A stretch of DNA of 64,000 nucleotides from Enhydrobacter sp. (GTDB taxonomy: Bacteria; Pseudomonadota; Alphaproteobacteria; Reyranellales; Reyranellaceae): assembly GCF_030246845.1 (NCBI RefSeq), contig NZ_CP126889.1:2847001-2911000 (forward strand). Reading direction: 5' to 3'. Made by a program: the position numbers and the translations under genes. This document shows, in pieces, positions 18,676 through 27,966 of the stretch. The notes beneath the pieces are model-generated. The model made no database searches. It saw nothing but the letters and a program-made list of their open reading frames with translations, and was not told the DNA's origin. The first letter of the stretch is position 1. Each line of letters begins with the position of its first letter.

Positions 18676-19791
18676 TCAGGCAGTTAGGCGCTCATAGAGC
18701 TGCAGCAGCCGGCTGTTGGACTGGCCGAGGCCATAGCGGGCACGGACGTGGTGTCGGGCCGCCCGGGCAAGCTCGAGCCGCCGGTCGACCGGCAGCGAGA
18801 GCGCCGTGGCGATCGCCTGGGCGAGGCCAGACGCATCCCTTTCGGGGGCCAGCCAACCCGTGATGCCTGCCCGCATCGCCTCGGCCGCACCGCCCCCCTG
18901 TTCGCAGACGACGGGACGCCCCATCGCCTGGGCCTCCACCATCGCCCGGCTGAACCCCTGGCGGGCGCCGCCCGTGGTCACCACCACGTCGGCCAGCATG
19001 TAGGCGGCGGGCATGTCCTCGACATAGGGCCCGATCTGGACCTTGCCGTTCAGGCCGGCCCGCTCGATGGCCCGCTCGAGCTCCCTTTCGAGCGCGGTCG
19101 GTTCCCCCGTCGAGCCCAGCAACAGGCAGAACAGGTCCTCGCGGCCCAGCTTCCTGATGGTGTCGATCAAAGTTCTCTGGCCGCGATCCTCGACGAAGCG
19201 GCCGGGATAGAGCACAACAGGAGCGCCATCGGGGATGCGCAGCCGGGCGGCAAGCTTGATCAGGCGTTCCGCCTGCACCCTCGCCGGATCGAACCGGTCG
19301 AGATCGATGCCCGTCGGGATCACCTCCAGGCGATCGCCGAGCGCCGGAAAGCGGCGACGGAAATCATGCGCCACATGTTCGGACACGGCGATCACGGCAT
19401 CAGCTTTGGCCTGTCGTCGCTCGACATGGCGTCCGAGCATTCCCTTTGCGACGAGGGGCTGGTGCAGCGTGGCGACCCACTTGAGCTCGAGCCGTCTCGC
19501 GACAGCGCGCGCCATCCAGCCCGTCGTCGGCGAACGGGACTGCACCAGATTGAAATCGAGGCCGTCGATACGCGCCGCAAGACCAAGGCGCGCGCGCAGC
19601 GGATGGCGGTTCAAGGGCACCTCGACATGACGGGCGCGCAAGCGCAGGAGGTTGGGCAGCATGGTGCCGCCGGGCGAGGCGACGACGGCGGATCCGCCGG
19701 CGCGGATCACCGCCCGAGCCGTATCGAGTGTCGCCCGCGCGAGACTGCCCGACAGGCCGGGAACGATCTGCAGAAGCTTGAGGGGAGGCAT
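18676..19791 (-). CDS. Glycosyltransferase family 4
   Basis: A 371-residue GT-B fold enzyme. The N-terminal domain starts KLLQIVPGLSGSLARATLDTA. AVSEHVAHDFRRRFP and the conserved VIPTGIDLDRFDPARV lie mid-protein. The C-terminal donor-binding domain carries VVLYPGRFVEDRGQRTLIDT, QGFSRAMVEAQAMGRPVVCEQ and GITGWLAPERD, the expected EX7E-like region. It adds a sugar, probably to a cell-envelope glycan, from a nucleotide-sugar. No other polysaccharide genes flank it, so the acceptor is unknown. It diverges from the hydrolase gene at 19836. Confidence 0.88.
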   Translation of the reverse strand: MPPLKLLQIVPGLSGSLARATLDTARAVIRAGGSAVVASPGGTMLPNLLRLRARHVEVPLNRHPLRARLGLAARIDGLDFNLVQSRSPTTGWMARAVARRLELKWVATLHQPLVAKGMLGRHVERRQAKADAVIAVSEHVAHDFRRRFPALGDRLEVIPTGIDLDRFDPARVQAERLIKLAARLRIPDGAPVVLYPGRFVEDRGQRTLIDTIRKLGREDLFCLLLGSTGEPTALERELERAIERAGLNGKVQIGPYVEDMPAAYMLADVVVTTGGARQGFSRAMVEAQAMGRPVVCEQGGGAAEAMRAGITGWLAPERDASGLAQAIATALSLPVDRRLELARAARHHVRARYGLGQSNSRLLQLYERLTA

Positions 19792-19835
19792 GGCGCGGCT
19801 GGCGGGGAGTCGATGGCTATGGCAGGTAACACGAC

Positions 19836-20591
19836 ATGACCAGCAAAGGTAGCGTTCAGCATCTGCCGCGGCCCGACGGAAATTTCGTCGCCTATGTCAG
19901 AACCGCAGGCACGCCGCCGACGGTCGTCTTCCTGGGCGGCTTTCGCTCGGACATGACCGGCACCAAGGCGACGGCGCTCGAAGCCTGGGCGCAAAAGCGT
20001 GGACAGGCCTATCTCCGCTTCGACTATCTCGGCCATGGCCAGTCGTCGGGCTGTTTCGAGGATGGCACGATCGGGCGCTGGCTCGACGACAGCCTGGCCG
20101 CCATCGACGGGCTCACCGACGGCAGGCTCGTACTCGTGGGCTCGAGCATGGGCGGCTGGCTTTCGTTGCTGGCGGCGCGTGCCCGCGCGGAACGGATGGC
20201 AGGGCTTGTCCTGATTGCCGCGGCGCCCGATTTCACCGAGCGCATGCTGCTCGAAGGCCTGTCGCCCGAGGATCGCGCGACGCTGGAGCGCGACGGCCGG
20301 CTCGAGCGGCCGTCGCAGTATTCCCCCGAGCCCTCGGTCTTCACCTGGAAACTGATCGAGGAAGGGCGCCGTCATCTGCTGCTGGACAAGCCGCTCGCGC
20401 TGCCTTGCCCGGTCCGGCTGCTGCACGGCCAGAGCGATCCCGACGTGCCATGGGAGTACTCGCTGCAGATCGCCCGGCATCTCAACGCGCCTGAGGTGGT
20501 GACGACGCTCGTCAAGGGCGGCGATCACCGGCTCAGCACGTCCGCGGACATTGCGCGCCTGATCGCCACCGTCGAGGAACTGGTGCCCTAG
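19836..20591 (+). CDS. Alpha/beta hydrolase (ABHD10-like)
   Basis: A 251-residue serine hydrolase. The nucleophile elbow is VGSSMGGW, the acid lies in LLHGQSDPDVPW, and the histidine in KGGDHRLST, giving a complete triad. The FLGGFRSDMTGTKA and YLGHGQSSG segments resemble ABHD10/BEM46-type acyl-thioesterases. Likely cytoplasmic, cleaving an ester or thioester. Its last 4 bases overlap the convergent epimerase gene stop. Confidence 0.83.
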   Translation: MTSKGSVQHLPRPDGNFVAYVRTAGTPPTVVFLGGFRSDMTGTKATALEAWAQKRGQAYLRFDYLGHGQSSGCFEDGTIGRWLDDSLAAIDGLTDGRLVLVGSSMGGWLSLLAARARAERMAGLVLIAAAPDFTERMLLEGLSPEDRATLERDGRLERPSQYSPEPSVFTWKLIEEGRRHLLLDKPLALPCPVRLLHGQSDPDVPWEYSLQIARHLNAPEVVTTLVKGGDHRLSTSADIARLIATVEELVP

Positions 20592-21448
20592 CCGAGACCT
20601 GCGATTGCGCGCAGGCCCTCGCGGTAGGTGGGATAGCGCAAGGTGACGCCGAGCTCGCGCTTCATGCGCTCGTTCCGGACCCGGCGATTCTCGGCATAGA
20701 AGGAACGCGCCATGGCGGTCATGGAGGGCCCCGCCTCCGCCCAGGAGAGCAGCGGCGGCGCGGGCACGCCGAGCAGCTCGCACGCGAAGGCCATCACCTC
20801 CGCGCTCGACGCCGGCAGATCGTCGGCGATGTTGTAGATGCTGCCGGGACCGCCGCGCGCCATCGCCGTCACGACGGCGTGGGCGAGGTCGGTGACATGG
20901 ATGCGCGAGAAGACCTGGCCCGGCTTGTCGATGCGCCGCGTCCTGCCGGCCTTCACCTGGTCGACGGGACTGCGGCCCGGGCCGTAGATCCCGGGCAGGC
21001 GAAAGATGTCGACGGCGGCGCCCGTCCTCGTTCCCAGCGCCTGCCAGGCGCGCTCGGCGGCCAGTCGCGCGACGCTGCGCGGCTGGGCCGGGGCGGCCGG
21101 CGTCGCCTCGTCGACCCAGTCTCCGCCATGATCGCCGTAGACGCCGGTCGTGGAGAGGTAGCCCAGCCATCGGGCCCCCTCGAGCAGACCGGCACAGTGG
21201 AGCAAAGCAGGATCGCCCGACGCGCCGGGCGCGATCGTGCAGAGAACGTGGCTCGCCGCTGCCAGCGCCCGCGCCGGCGGTGTCGCTGTTCCATCGAACG
21301 GCACCGTCTCGATTCCCGCGGCGCGCAACTGCTTTGCCTTCTCCGACTGGGTGCAGGTTCCGCCGACGATCCAGCCGCGGGAACGAGCGATGCCGGCTAT
21401 TTTCAGGCCGCTGAAGCCGAGACCGAAGATGAAAAGGCGATGTGTCAT
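20588..21448 (-). CDS. NAD-dependent epimerase/SDR-family protein (YeeZ-like)
   Basis: A 286-residue extended SDR. The N-terminal loop is FGLGFSGLKIAG, a variant of the usual GxxGxxG. YLSTTGVYGDHGG follows, then a serine and tyrosine active region, and RLPGIYGPGRSP and IHVTDLAHAVV typical of the nucleoside-sugar epimerase group. It resembles YeeZ-type proteins, whose substrate is unclear. It ends opposite the hydrolase with a CTAG shared by both stop codons. It diverges from the TPR gene with a gap of only 36 bases. Confidence 0.83.
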   Translation of the reverse strand: MTHRLFIFGLGFSGLKIAGIARSRGWIVGGTCTQSEKAKQLRAAGIETVPFDGTATPPARALAAASHVLCTIAPGASGDPALLHCAGLLEGARWLGYLSTTGVYGDHGGDWVDEATPAAPAQPRSVARLAAERAWQALGTRTGAAVDIFRLPGIYGPGRSPVDQVKAGRTRRIDKPGQVFSRIHVTDLAHAVVTAMARGGPGSIYNIADDLPASSAEVMAFACELLGVPAPPLLSWAEAGPSMTAMARSFYAENRRVRNERMKRELGVTLRYPTYREGLRAIAGLG

Positions 21449-21484
21449 CTTGCCAGAATCGTCGCGGCACGGTTCTTTTCAACC

Positions 21485-22315
21485 ATGTTCTGCGTTCGTC
21501 GCGCACTGGCCTTGGCCGCAACTCTGCTGTCGATGACCGCGTCCTCGGTCGCGGCGCGCGATGCCGGCTCGTTCAATACGACGGCCGACAATCTGCAGCG
21601 CTACCAGGAATGCATGTCGCTCGCCCGCCAGGAGCCCTTGCGCGCGCTGCCGATGGCCGAGAAGTGGAAGGGGCAGGGCGGCGGTCTCGGCGCGCGCCAT
21701 TGCAAGGCCATCGCCATGTTCGAGGCGGGCCGCCATACCGAGGCCGCCACCGAGCTCGAAGCGATCGCGCGCGACATGGGCCAGGCGCGGCCGGGTCTGC
21801 GCGCCGAATTGTGGGCCCAGGCGGGTCAGGCCTGGAGCGCCGCCGGACAGGCGACCAAGGCCGCCGCGGCGCAAAGCCGCGCGCTCGATCTCAAGGCCGA
21901 CGATGCCGACCTGTGGGTGGATCGCGGCTTGAGCTATGCGACGCTGCGCGACTGGCCGCGCGCGGTGTCCGATTTCGATCGGGCGCTCACGCTGCGGCCC
22001 AAGAATGTGGATATCCTGGTCCTGCGCTCGGCCGCCTGGCGCAAGGCCGGCCACCCCGACCGTGCGCTCGCCGATGCGCAGCTTGCGCTGAAAGTAGCGC
22101 CGGACAACACCCGCGCGCTGCTCGAACGGGGCTTCACCTTCCTGGCGCGCGGTGACAAAGTAAGTGCGCAGGCGGACTTCAAGAAGGTGCTGAGTCTCGT
22201 GCCGCCGGACTCGGAAGCGGCCAAGCGCGCCCAGGCCGGCCTGGACGGCGAAGCCGATCAGACCGATGTGCCGCCCGCCGGCAGCCGTCCCGCGACGAGC
22301 GGGGCGAAGCGGTAG
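21485..22315 (+). CDS. Secreted tetratricopeptide-repeat protein
   Basis: 276 residues beginning with an N-terminal signal segment (ALALAATLLSMTASSVAA). From about residue 110 there are three or four TPR units, for example AQAGQAWSAAGQATKAAAAQ, WVDRGLSYATLRDWPRAVSD and LLERGFTFLARGDKVSAQAD. TPRs usually scaffold protein contacts; in the periplasm they often support envelope assembly. Two cysteines (YQECMS, ARHCKA) precede the repeats and could form a disulfide. Function not recognised. Next gene in the same direction is 33 bases on. Confidence 0.75.
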   Translation: MFCVRRALALAATLLSMTASSVAARDAGSFNTTADNLQRYQECMSLARQEPLRALPMAEKWKGQGGGLGARHCKAIAMFEAGRHTEAATELEAIARDMGQARPGLRAELWAQAGQAWSAAGQATKAAAAQSRALDLKADDADLWVDRGLSYATLRDWPRAVSDFDRALTLRPKNVDILVLRSAAWRKAGHPDRALADAQLALKVAPDNTRALLERGFTFLARGDKVSAQADFKKVLSLVPPDSEAAKRAQAGLDGEADQTDVPPAGSRPATSGAKR

Positions 22316-22348
22316 TATCCCCATCCGTCCTCATGTAAGAGCCCAACG

Positions 22349-22981
22349 ATGAAACGATTCCTCCTCTCGTTCGCTTTGCTGCTGGCCGCCGGGACGGCTC
22401 TGGCGCAGAAGCCGACCTCCGAGCCCCAGGCGACGCCCTACTATCCCGCACCGCCGCCCGAGCTCGCACCCAAGACCGAGCAGGGGATGTCGGTCGACGG
22501 CCTCACCTCGCCGCTGGCGCAGGATCAGGCGAAGATCGCGCGCACGGTGATCGATTCCGATGCGGAAGCCGAGCTGTTCGCCAACGCCGACAAGATCGCC
22601 TGGGGCCGCTACGCCAAGGCGAAGGGCGAGAAGCCGGGCACGGTCACCGTGACCAAGGGCGCGGTCTGGACGGTGAAGGGGCGCCTCGACAGCACGGCTC
22701 CCGGCAGCGAGGGCGACTATGCATCGATCGAAGGCGCGGTCGAGAAGATCACCGCGCACCATGTGGTCATCCGCGGCGAGGTCGCCTTCCGGGTGGCGAA
22801 GATCGAGGACGGCGCGCTTTGCAAGATGGCGGGCGAGCTGCACTTCCGGCGGTCCGGCCGGTCGCATGTCTGGCGCTTGGCCGGAGGCGAGAATCCCTGC
22901 GACGGCTCGCGCGAGCTCTTCGATCTCGTCTACGACAAGCCGCCGCCGGCCGAGAAGAAGCCGGCTGCCAGGCGCGGCTAG
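22349..22981 (+). CDS. Secreted protein of unknown function
   Basis: 210 residues with a clear signal peptide (MKRFLLSFALLLAAGTALAQ). A proline-rich linker (YYPAPPPELAP) follows and then a probable beta-rich domain with two cysteines (ALCKM and ENPCDG). The tail is rich in lysine and alanine. I do not recognise the family. It may be co-transcribed with the preceding TPR gene. The 13-base gap to the convergent rnhA end leaves little room for a terminator. Confidence 0.65.
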   Translation: MKRFLLSFALLLAAGTALAQKPTSEPQATPYYPAPPPELAPKTEQGMSVDGLTSPLAQDQAKIARTVIDSDAEAELFANADKIAWGRYAKAKGEKPGTVTVTKGAVWTVKGRLDSTAPGSEGDYASIEGAVEKITAHHVVIRGEVAFRVAKIEDGALCKMAGELHFRRSGRSHVWRLAGGENPCDGSRELFDLVYDKPPPAEKKPAARRG

Positions 22982-22994
22982 CCCGAGCGTCCGC

Positions 22995-23441
22995 TCACGG
23001 CCGGATCTTTTCGATCTCCATCCGCGCCAACCGGTCGGCACGGTCGTTTTCGACGTGACCGCTGTGGCCTTTGACCCAGGCCCAGTGCACCGTGTGCGGC
23101 GCGGCGGCGGCGGCGAGGCGCTGCCACAGCTCGGCATTCTTCACCGACTTCTTGTCGGCGGTGCGCCAACCGTTCTTCCGCCAGCCATGGATCCACTTGG
23201 TGGCGCCTTCGAGGACGTAGCGGCTGTCGGTATAGAGCTTCACCACGCAGGGCCGCTTCAGCGCCTCGAGACCGGAGATGGCGCCCATCAGCTCCATGCG
23301 GTTGTTGGTCGTCGAGATCTCGCCGCCGGAAAGCTCGCGCTCGCGGTCACCCATGCGCAGGACGGCGGCCCATCCGCCGGGCCCGGGATTTCCGCTGCAG
23401 GCGCCGTCGGTGAAGATCTCGACCTCGGGCTTGTCGCTCAC
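22995..23441 (-). CDS. rnhA: Ribonuclease HI
   Basis: 148 residues. Catalytic acids are present in FTDGACSGN (D), NNRMELMGA (E), YTDSRYV (D) and NDRADRLA (D), plus the KGHSGH loop. It cuts RNA in RNA-DNA hybrids. Start is GTG 23441, overlapping the thrB stop (GTGA). There is no ATG before the core motif. Last gene of ispH-thrB-rnhA. Confidence 0.95.
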   Translation of the reverse strand: MSDKPEVEIFTDGACSGNPGPGGWAAVLRMGDRERELSGGEISTTNNRMELMGAISGLEALKRPCVVKLYTDSRYVLEGATKWIHGWRKNGWRTADKKSVKNAELWQRLAAAAAPHTVHWAWVKGHSGHVENDRADRLARMEIEKIRP

Positions 23442-24397
23442 AGTCCGTAATCCGCGAGCGAAGTCGCGCTGCGGTGGAAGCGGAGATAGGCGAGGTACTC
23501 GAGCGGATCCTTGCGCTTCACCAGCGCATTGGCCGGCGTGTGGATCCAGTCGTAGAGCCGCGTCAGCAGGAAGCGCAGCGCGGCGCCGCGCGCCAGCAGC
23601 GGCAGCGCTTTGCGTTCGGCCGGCTCCAGGGGACGGGTCTTCTCGTAGGCCTGCAGCAGCGCGCGCGCCTTCGTTGCGTTGAAGGCGCGGTCCGGCTCGA
23701 AGCACCAGGCGTTGAGGCAGATCGCCACGTCGTAGGCGAAGGCGTCGTTGCAGGCGAAGTAGAAGTCGATCAATCCGGAAAGCCTGTCGTGCAGGAAGAA
23801 GACATTGTCGTTGAACAGGTCGGCGTGGATGACGCCGCTCGGCAGCACCTTCGGCCATTCGGCCTCGAGAACGTCGAGCTCGGCTTCGAGCTCGCGCGCC
23901 AGGCCGTGGCCCAGCTCGTCGGCGCCGCTGCGGCTGGCCTCGAACAGCGGCCGCCATCCCGCCACTGAGAGCGCGTTGGGGCGGGTCATCTTGAAATCCT
24001 GCCCGGCCAGATGGAGGCCCGCGAGCGCGGCGCCGACCGGCCCGCAATGCTTCACGGCGATGCGACGTGGCCACATGCCGTGCAGGAAGCTCGTGATCGC
24101 GGCCGGCTTGCCGGCCAGCCGGCGCAGCGCCTGTCCGTCACGACCATGGATCGGTTGCGGGCAGTTGATGCCGCGCTGGGAGAGGTGGTCCATGAGTGCG
24201 AGGAAGAACGGCAGGTCGTCCGGATCGACGCGCTTCTCGTAGAGCGTGACGATGTATTGGCCGCGCGTCGTGGTCAGCAGGTAGTTCGAGTTCTCGACGC
24301 CTTCGGCAATGCCCTTGAAGGCGTCGGCCTCCCCGATGTCGTACTCGGCGAGAAAGACCTCGAGCTCGGCGTCGCCGACTTCCGTGTAGACCGCCAT
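23438..24397 (-). CDS. thrB: Homoserine kinase (ThrB, type II)
   Basis: A 319-residue protein of the choline/aminoglycoside-kinase-like ThrB class found in alphaproteobacteria, not the GHMP class of E. coli. The N-lobe has [25 protein letters not shown] supplies the catalytic Asp and Asn, and LIDFYFA the magnesium-binding Asp. It phosphorylates L-homoserine in threonine synthesis. ATG 24397 shares one base with the ispH stop (TGATG). Confidence 0.92.
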   Translation of the reverse strand: MAVYTEVGDAELEVFLAEYDIGEADAFKGIAEGVENSNYLLTTTRGQYIVTLYEKRVDPDDLPFFLALMDHLSQRGINCPQPIHGRDGQALRRLAGKPAAITSFLHGMWPRRIAVKHCGPVGAALAGLHLAGQDFKMTRPNALSVAGWRPLFEASRSGADELGHGLARELEAELDVLEAEWPKVLPSGVIHADLFNDNVFFLHDRLSGLIDFYFACNDAFAYDVAICLNAWCFEPDRAFNATKARALLQAYEKTRPLEPAERKALPLLARGAALRFLLTRLYDWIHTPANALVKRKDPLEYLAYLRFHRSATSLADYGL

Positions 24398-25350
24398 CAG
24401 CCGACCAGTTCGCGCGGCAGCTTGAAGACCACGTGCTCCTGGCTGGTGTGCACTTCCTCGATCGTGACCTCGTAGCGATGGCGGCACGATGCGATCAGCT
24501 CCTCCACCAGGTGCTCCGGCGCCGAGGCGCCGGCCGTGATGCCGAGCCGTCGTACGTTGTCGCCCAGCCACTCCCAGTCCATGTCGCCGGCCCGCTGGAG
24601 CAGCCGCGATCGTGCGCATCCGCTGTTGGTCGCGACTTCCACGAGCCGCATCGAATTGGAGGAGTTGGGCGCGCCGATGACGACCAGCGCGTCGCATCTG
24701 GCGGCGATCGCCTTCACCGCCGCCTGGCGGTTGGTCGTCGCGTAGCAGATGTCTTCCTTCTTGGGCCCGTGGATGGCGGGAAATCGGCGCCGCAGGATGG
24801 CCACGATGTCGACCGTGTCATCGACCGACAGCGTGGTCTGCGTCGCGTAGGCGAGGTTGAGAGGATCGGACACCGCGACGGATTCCGCCTGCTCGACATC
24901 CTCGACCAGCAGCACCTGGCCCGGCGGCAACTGGCCCATCGTGCCGATCACCTCCGGATGGCCGGCATGGCCGATCAGGATCACCGTGCGTCCGGACTCG
25001 GCGTGGCGCTCCGCTTCGCGATGGACCTTGGAGACGAGCGGGCAGGTGGCGTCGAGATAGAGGAGATGGCGACGCGCCGCCTCGGCCGGCACCGTCTTCG
25101 GCACGCCGTGGGCCGAAAAGACGACGGGCCGATCGTCCGGCACCTCGTCGAGCTCCTCGACGAAAATCGCGCCCTTGGCCTCGAGCGCCTCGACCACGGA
25201 CCTGTTGTGCACGATCTCGTGACGCACATAGACCGGTGATCCATAGCGCGCGAGGGCGCGCTCGACGATCTGGATCGCGCGCTCGACTCCGGCACAGAAG
25301 CCGCGCGGGCTCGCCAGAAGAATCGTCAGCGATTTCTTCGCCTCGATCAT
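24397..25350 (-). CDS. ispH: 4-hydroxy-3-methylbut-2-enyl diphosphate reductase
   Basis: 317 residues of the IspH/LytB family. The three Fe-S cysteines are in [21 protein letters not shown] and [10 protein letters not shown], and the E-T-N segment that holds substrate is intact. It makes IPP and DMAPP, the last step of the MEP isoprenoid route. ATG 25350 ([22 protein letters not shown]) fits the family. The upstream frame to 25518 is rejected. First gene of the ispH-thrB-rnhA operon and divergent from the CDGSH gene. Confidence 0.96.
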   Translation of the reverse strand: MIEAKKSLTILLASPRGFCAGVERAIQIVERALARYGSPVYVRHEIVHNRSVVEALEAKGAIFVEELDEVPDDRPVVFSAHGVPKTVPAEAARRHLLYLDATCPLVSKVHREAERHAESGRTVILIGHAGHPEVIGTMGQLPPGQVLLVEDVEQAESVAVSDPLNLAYATQTTLSVDDTVDIVAILRRRFPAIHGPKKEDICYATTNRQAAVKAIAARCDALVVIGAPNSSNSMRLVEVATNSGCARSRLLQRAGDMDWEWLGDNVRRLGITAGASAPEHLVEELIASCRHRYEVTIEEVHTSQEHVVFKLPRELVG

Positions 25351-25487
25351 GAACAAACGGCGATCATCGGAAACGGACACCCCGCATGCGAAGCCGCTCG
25401 CTTGCAGGCCCGCAGACCATTGCCTAGACTCTCTCCCGACGGAGAGGCGCGGCACCGTAACAAAGCCGCCGCAACGGGGAAAGCAGC

Positions 25488-25730
25488 ATGACTGAGCCGG
25501 TTGTCGCGGCCAGGGCACCGAACAAAGTGTCGCTCGAGGCAGGCAAGGACTATTGGTGGTGCGCCTGCGGAAGGAGCCAGAATCAGCCCTTTTGCGACGG
25601 CTCGCACAAAGGCAGCGGCCTGACGCCGATGAAGTACACGGCCGAGAAGTCGGGCGATCACTGGCTCTGCGCCTGCAAGCATTCCGGCAAGAAGCCGCTG
25701 TGTGACGGCACCCACAAGACCCTCGTATGA
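25488..25730 (+). CDS. Double CDGSH iron-sulfur protein
   Basis: An 80-residue protein with two CDGSH zinc-finger-type motifs: C25, C27, C36 and H40 ([16 protein letters not shown]), and C61, C63, C72 and H76 ([16 protein letters not shown]). Each would hold one 2Fe-2S cluster through three Cys and one His, as in mitoNEET-related bacterial proteins. A redox or cluster-transfer role is inferred. Its stop overlaps the next ATG by 4 bases. Confidence 0.9.
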   Translation: MTEPVVAARAPNKVSLEAGKDYWWCACGRSQNQPFCDGSHKGSGLTPMKYTAEKSGDHWLCACKHSGKKPLCDGTHKTLV

Positions 25731-26269
25731 CCGACAGAAGATTCGCTCCTCTGACGCCGCTTGCGCTCGTGCTTGCGTTCGCCGTCGCCGGCTGTGGCCG
25801 CTCCGAGAAGGAGCAGCTTGCCGCGGACTACTGCCCGCAGCCCTTCCAGGTGCAGGACGCCCAGACCCTGACGCGCTTCGCGCCCGGCTCGGGCCACGAC
25901 CCCCGCAATGTCATGTTCGAGGCGGGGCTGCTGGACAGTGCGGCTTCCTGCTCGCTCGGCAAGCGGCAGATGAACGTCGACCTCGTCCTGCGAATCGCCG
26001 TCAGCCCAGGTCCGGCAGTGAGCCGCGGTGTGACAAGCGTGCCCTACTTTGTGCGCGTGCTCGACGGCAGCGGCCGCATCGTGCAGGGCCAGGAATTCAA
26101 CGCCGACTTCGAGCTCACCCTGTCGGGCGGGCGACGCGGATCCAAGGAGGAGCTCAGCCTGACGCTGCCCTTCGAGAAGCCGTCCGACACCGTGAACTAT
26201 CGCATCGCCGTGGGCCTGAAGCCGACGCCGGAGGAGCTGGAGTACAATCGCCGCAACGCCGGCCGCTGA
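25727..26269 (+). CDS. Putative lipoprotein of unknown function
   Basis: 180 residues with a signal segment ending in lipobox VAGC (about 20-23), so likely membrane-anchored. The rest is a beta-rich domain ([38 protein letters not shown]), resembling small secreted beta-sandwich proteins. A YCPQPF segment and a second cysteine (ASCSLG) may form a disulfide. Translationally coupled to the CDGSH gene by an ATGA overlap. Family not recognised. Confidence 0.72.
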   Translation: MTDRRFAPLTPLALVLAFAVAGCGRSEKEQLAADYCPQPFQVQDAQTLTRFAPGSGHDPRNVMFEAGLLDSAASCSLGKRQMNVDLVLRIAVSPGPAVSRGVTSVPYFVRVLDGSGRIVQGQEFNADFELTLSGGRRGSKEELSLTLPFEKPSDTVNYRIAVGLKPTPEELEYNRRNAGR

Positions 26270-26287
26270 GCCGGCGGGAGGGTTTCT

Positions 26288-27628
26288 TTGAGCGCTTACG
26301 CGGACCGTTTGCAGGCATTGGCGACCGCCGCGGCAGACCGCTGCACGGGCTGCGGAAAATGCTTCGAGGTCTGCCCGACCGCGCGCGAGGTCGGCCTGGA
26401 AGCGAGCGAAGCCAAGCAACGCGTGGCCGAGCTGTCGGCGCTGACATGCGGGGACGCCGCCACCGCCGACCTGGAGACGTGGCTGACCGCCTGTGATGGC
26501 AGCGCGCGCTGCAGCGCCGCCTGCCCGGAGGGCATCAATGTCCGCCAGTGGGTGACGATCGCCAAGCTCAGGGCGACCGAGGCGGCGCGGCCGGCGGAGC
26601 AGAACGCCATCAACGCCGCCAAGCGCTTCCGTCACATGGCGCAGGCGGTGCGGCTGCTGGCCAGCATGCAGCTCCCATCGGAAACGCTGCGACGCATCCT
26701 GGCGCCGGCGGAGAAGCGCGCCGCCGATGTGCTTTTCTACACGGGCTGCAACGTGCTGCGTACGCCGCACATCGTGCTGAACGTGATGGACATCCTCGAT
26801 GCGCTGGAGCTCGACTTCGACGTGGTCGGCGGCACCGCCCATTGCTGCGGCGTCTACCAGTTCCTGGAGGCCGACCTGCCGACCTACGAGCGGATCGGCC
26901 ACCGCACCTTCCAGCGCTTCGGCCAGTCGGGTGCGTCGCGCGTTCTCACCTGGTGTCCGACCTGCACCAAGAATTTCGGCGAGCTGGAAGAGGACGTCGA
27001 GGCGCCGTCCTTCGATCTCGGCCATGTGAGCGAGTTCCTCGCCGCCAACCTCGAGGCGCTGAGGTCGCATTTCACCCCGAATCAGCCGAAGCGGCGGGTC
27101 GTGATCCACGAGCATCTGGGCATCGGCGCGACGGTCGAGAGCATCGCCGCGCTTTTGCGCGCCGTGCCCAATCTCGAGCTCCTCGATCTGCCGCAGGATT
27201 CGGGCTTCTCCTATGCCTGCGGCGGCGTGGCCGCGAAGTACAAGGAACGGGAGGCGGCGATCCATCGCGGCCTGGCGGAAGCGGCGGTTGCGGCCGGCGC
27301 CGACACGATCGTCACCATGTACCATTCCTGCCATCGCGCCTTCGCCGGCGCCGAGGCGGTCTATCCGATCAAGGTCGTGAACTTCACCGACGTGATCGCC
27401 GAGGCGCTGGGTCGCGGCGGCCATCCCGACTATTACAGCCTCTACAAGAAGGGCGGCGCGATGGACGAGGCCGTGGCCGCCGCCCGCAGGTTCCTGCAGA
27501 GCAACGGCGTCGAGATCGACGAGGCCTCGGTCCGGTCGCTGACGGCCGAAATCTTCAACGAGACCGGCCTTGCCGGCCGTCGTGAGGCCTTCGCGCAGGC
27601 CTTCGCCGATCTCGCCCGTCAGGGCTGA
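26288..27628 (+). CDS. Fe-S oxidoreductase with one intact and one degenerate CCG domain (HdrD/GlpC-like)
   Basis: A 446-residue protein starting at TTG 26288 behind GGGAGGG; no ATG precedes the first cluster motif. CTGCGKCFEVCPTA gives one 4Fe-4S site. A second, looser site is near CDGSARCSAACPEG. The first CCG domain has TGC, AHCCGVYQF and WCPTC, as in heterodisulfide reductase or GlpC. The second has lost most ligands (IHEHLG, YACGGV, YHSCHR). It probably passes electrons between a quinone or flavoprotein and a partner not visible here. Confidence 0.82.
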   Translation: MSAYADRLQALATAAADRCTGCGKCFEVCPTAREVGLEASEAKQRVAELSALTCGDAATADLETWLTACDGSARCSAACPEGINVRQWVTIAKLRATEAARPAEQNAINAAKRFRHMAQAVRLLASMQLPSETLRRILAPAEKRAADVLFYTGCNVLRTPHIVLNVMDILDALELDFDVVGGTAHCCGVYQFLEADLPTYERIGHRTFQRFGQSGASRVLTWCPTCTKNFGELEEDVEAPSFDLGHVSEFLAANLEALRSHFTPNQPKRRVVIHEHLGIGATVESIAALLRAVPNLELLDLPQDSGFSYACGGVAAKYKEREAAIHRGLAEAAVAAGADTIVTMYHSCHRAFAGAEAVYPIKVVNFTDVIAEALGRGGHPDYYSLYKKGGAMDEAVAAARRFLQSNGVEIDEASVRSLTAEIFNETGLAGRREAFAQAFADLARQG

Positions 27629-27669
27629 TTCGAGCACGTTCGAGCACGGCTCTACCTCCCTTTTCCCGG

Positions 27670-27698
27670 TGGACGCGGCGGGGCGGCCTGCCTATGGT
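27670..27698 (+). promoter_or_regulatory. Candidate promoter of the gcv operon
   Basis: TGGACG (27670-27675) and TATGGT (27693-27698) are spaced by 17 bases, which would start transcription right at the 5' edge of the riboswitch. Confidence 0.35.
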
Positions 27699-27705
27699 CG
27701 CTCCA

Positions 27706-27935
27706 CCCAGACGATCCCTGTGGGAGAGACCGTTCCTTCGGGAATGGCGCCGAAGGAGCAACCGACCCCGGAAACTCTCAGGCAAACGGACCGCAAGGGG
27801 GATGGGTCTCTGGAAAGCGGCGCCTGCCGGCAACGGCGGCGTCCACCGACGAAGTAAGGCCTGCTCTTTGGTGGTAGAGGGCGGCCGAATCTTTCAGGTC
27901 TCCGGACAGAGGGGGTCGCGACGGCGCAATCCATG
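27706..27935 (+). ncRNA. Tandem glycine riboswitch upstream of gcvT
   Basis: The first aptamer (about 27706-27818) shows the conserved blocks GGGAGAG, GCCGAAGGAGCAA and GGAAACTCTCAGGCAAA. The second (about 27819-27935) has CGAAGTAAGGC, ATCTTTCAGGTC and CGGACAGAGGGGG, a less regular copy. The pair precedes gcvT, the usual target: glycine binding turns on the cleavage operon. A GGCGCA/TGCGCC hairpin (27923-27939) lies between the second aptamer and the gcvT ribosome site and could be part of the switch. Confidence 0.9.
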
Positions 27936-27966
27936 CGCCGGCAATGCGACTCTTTGAGGAGACCTG

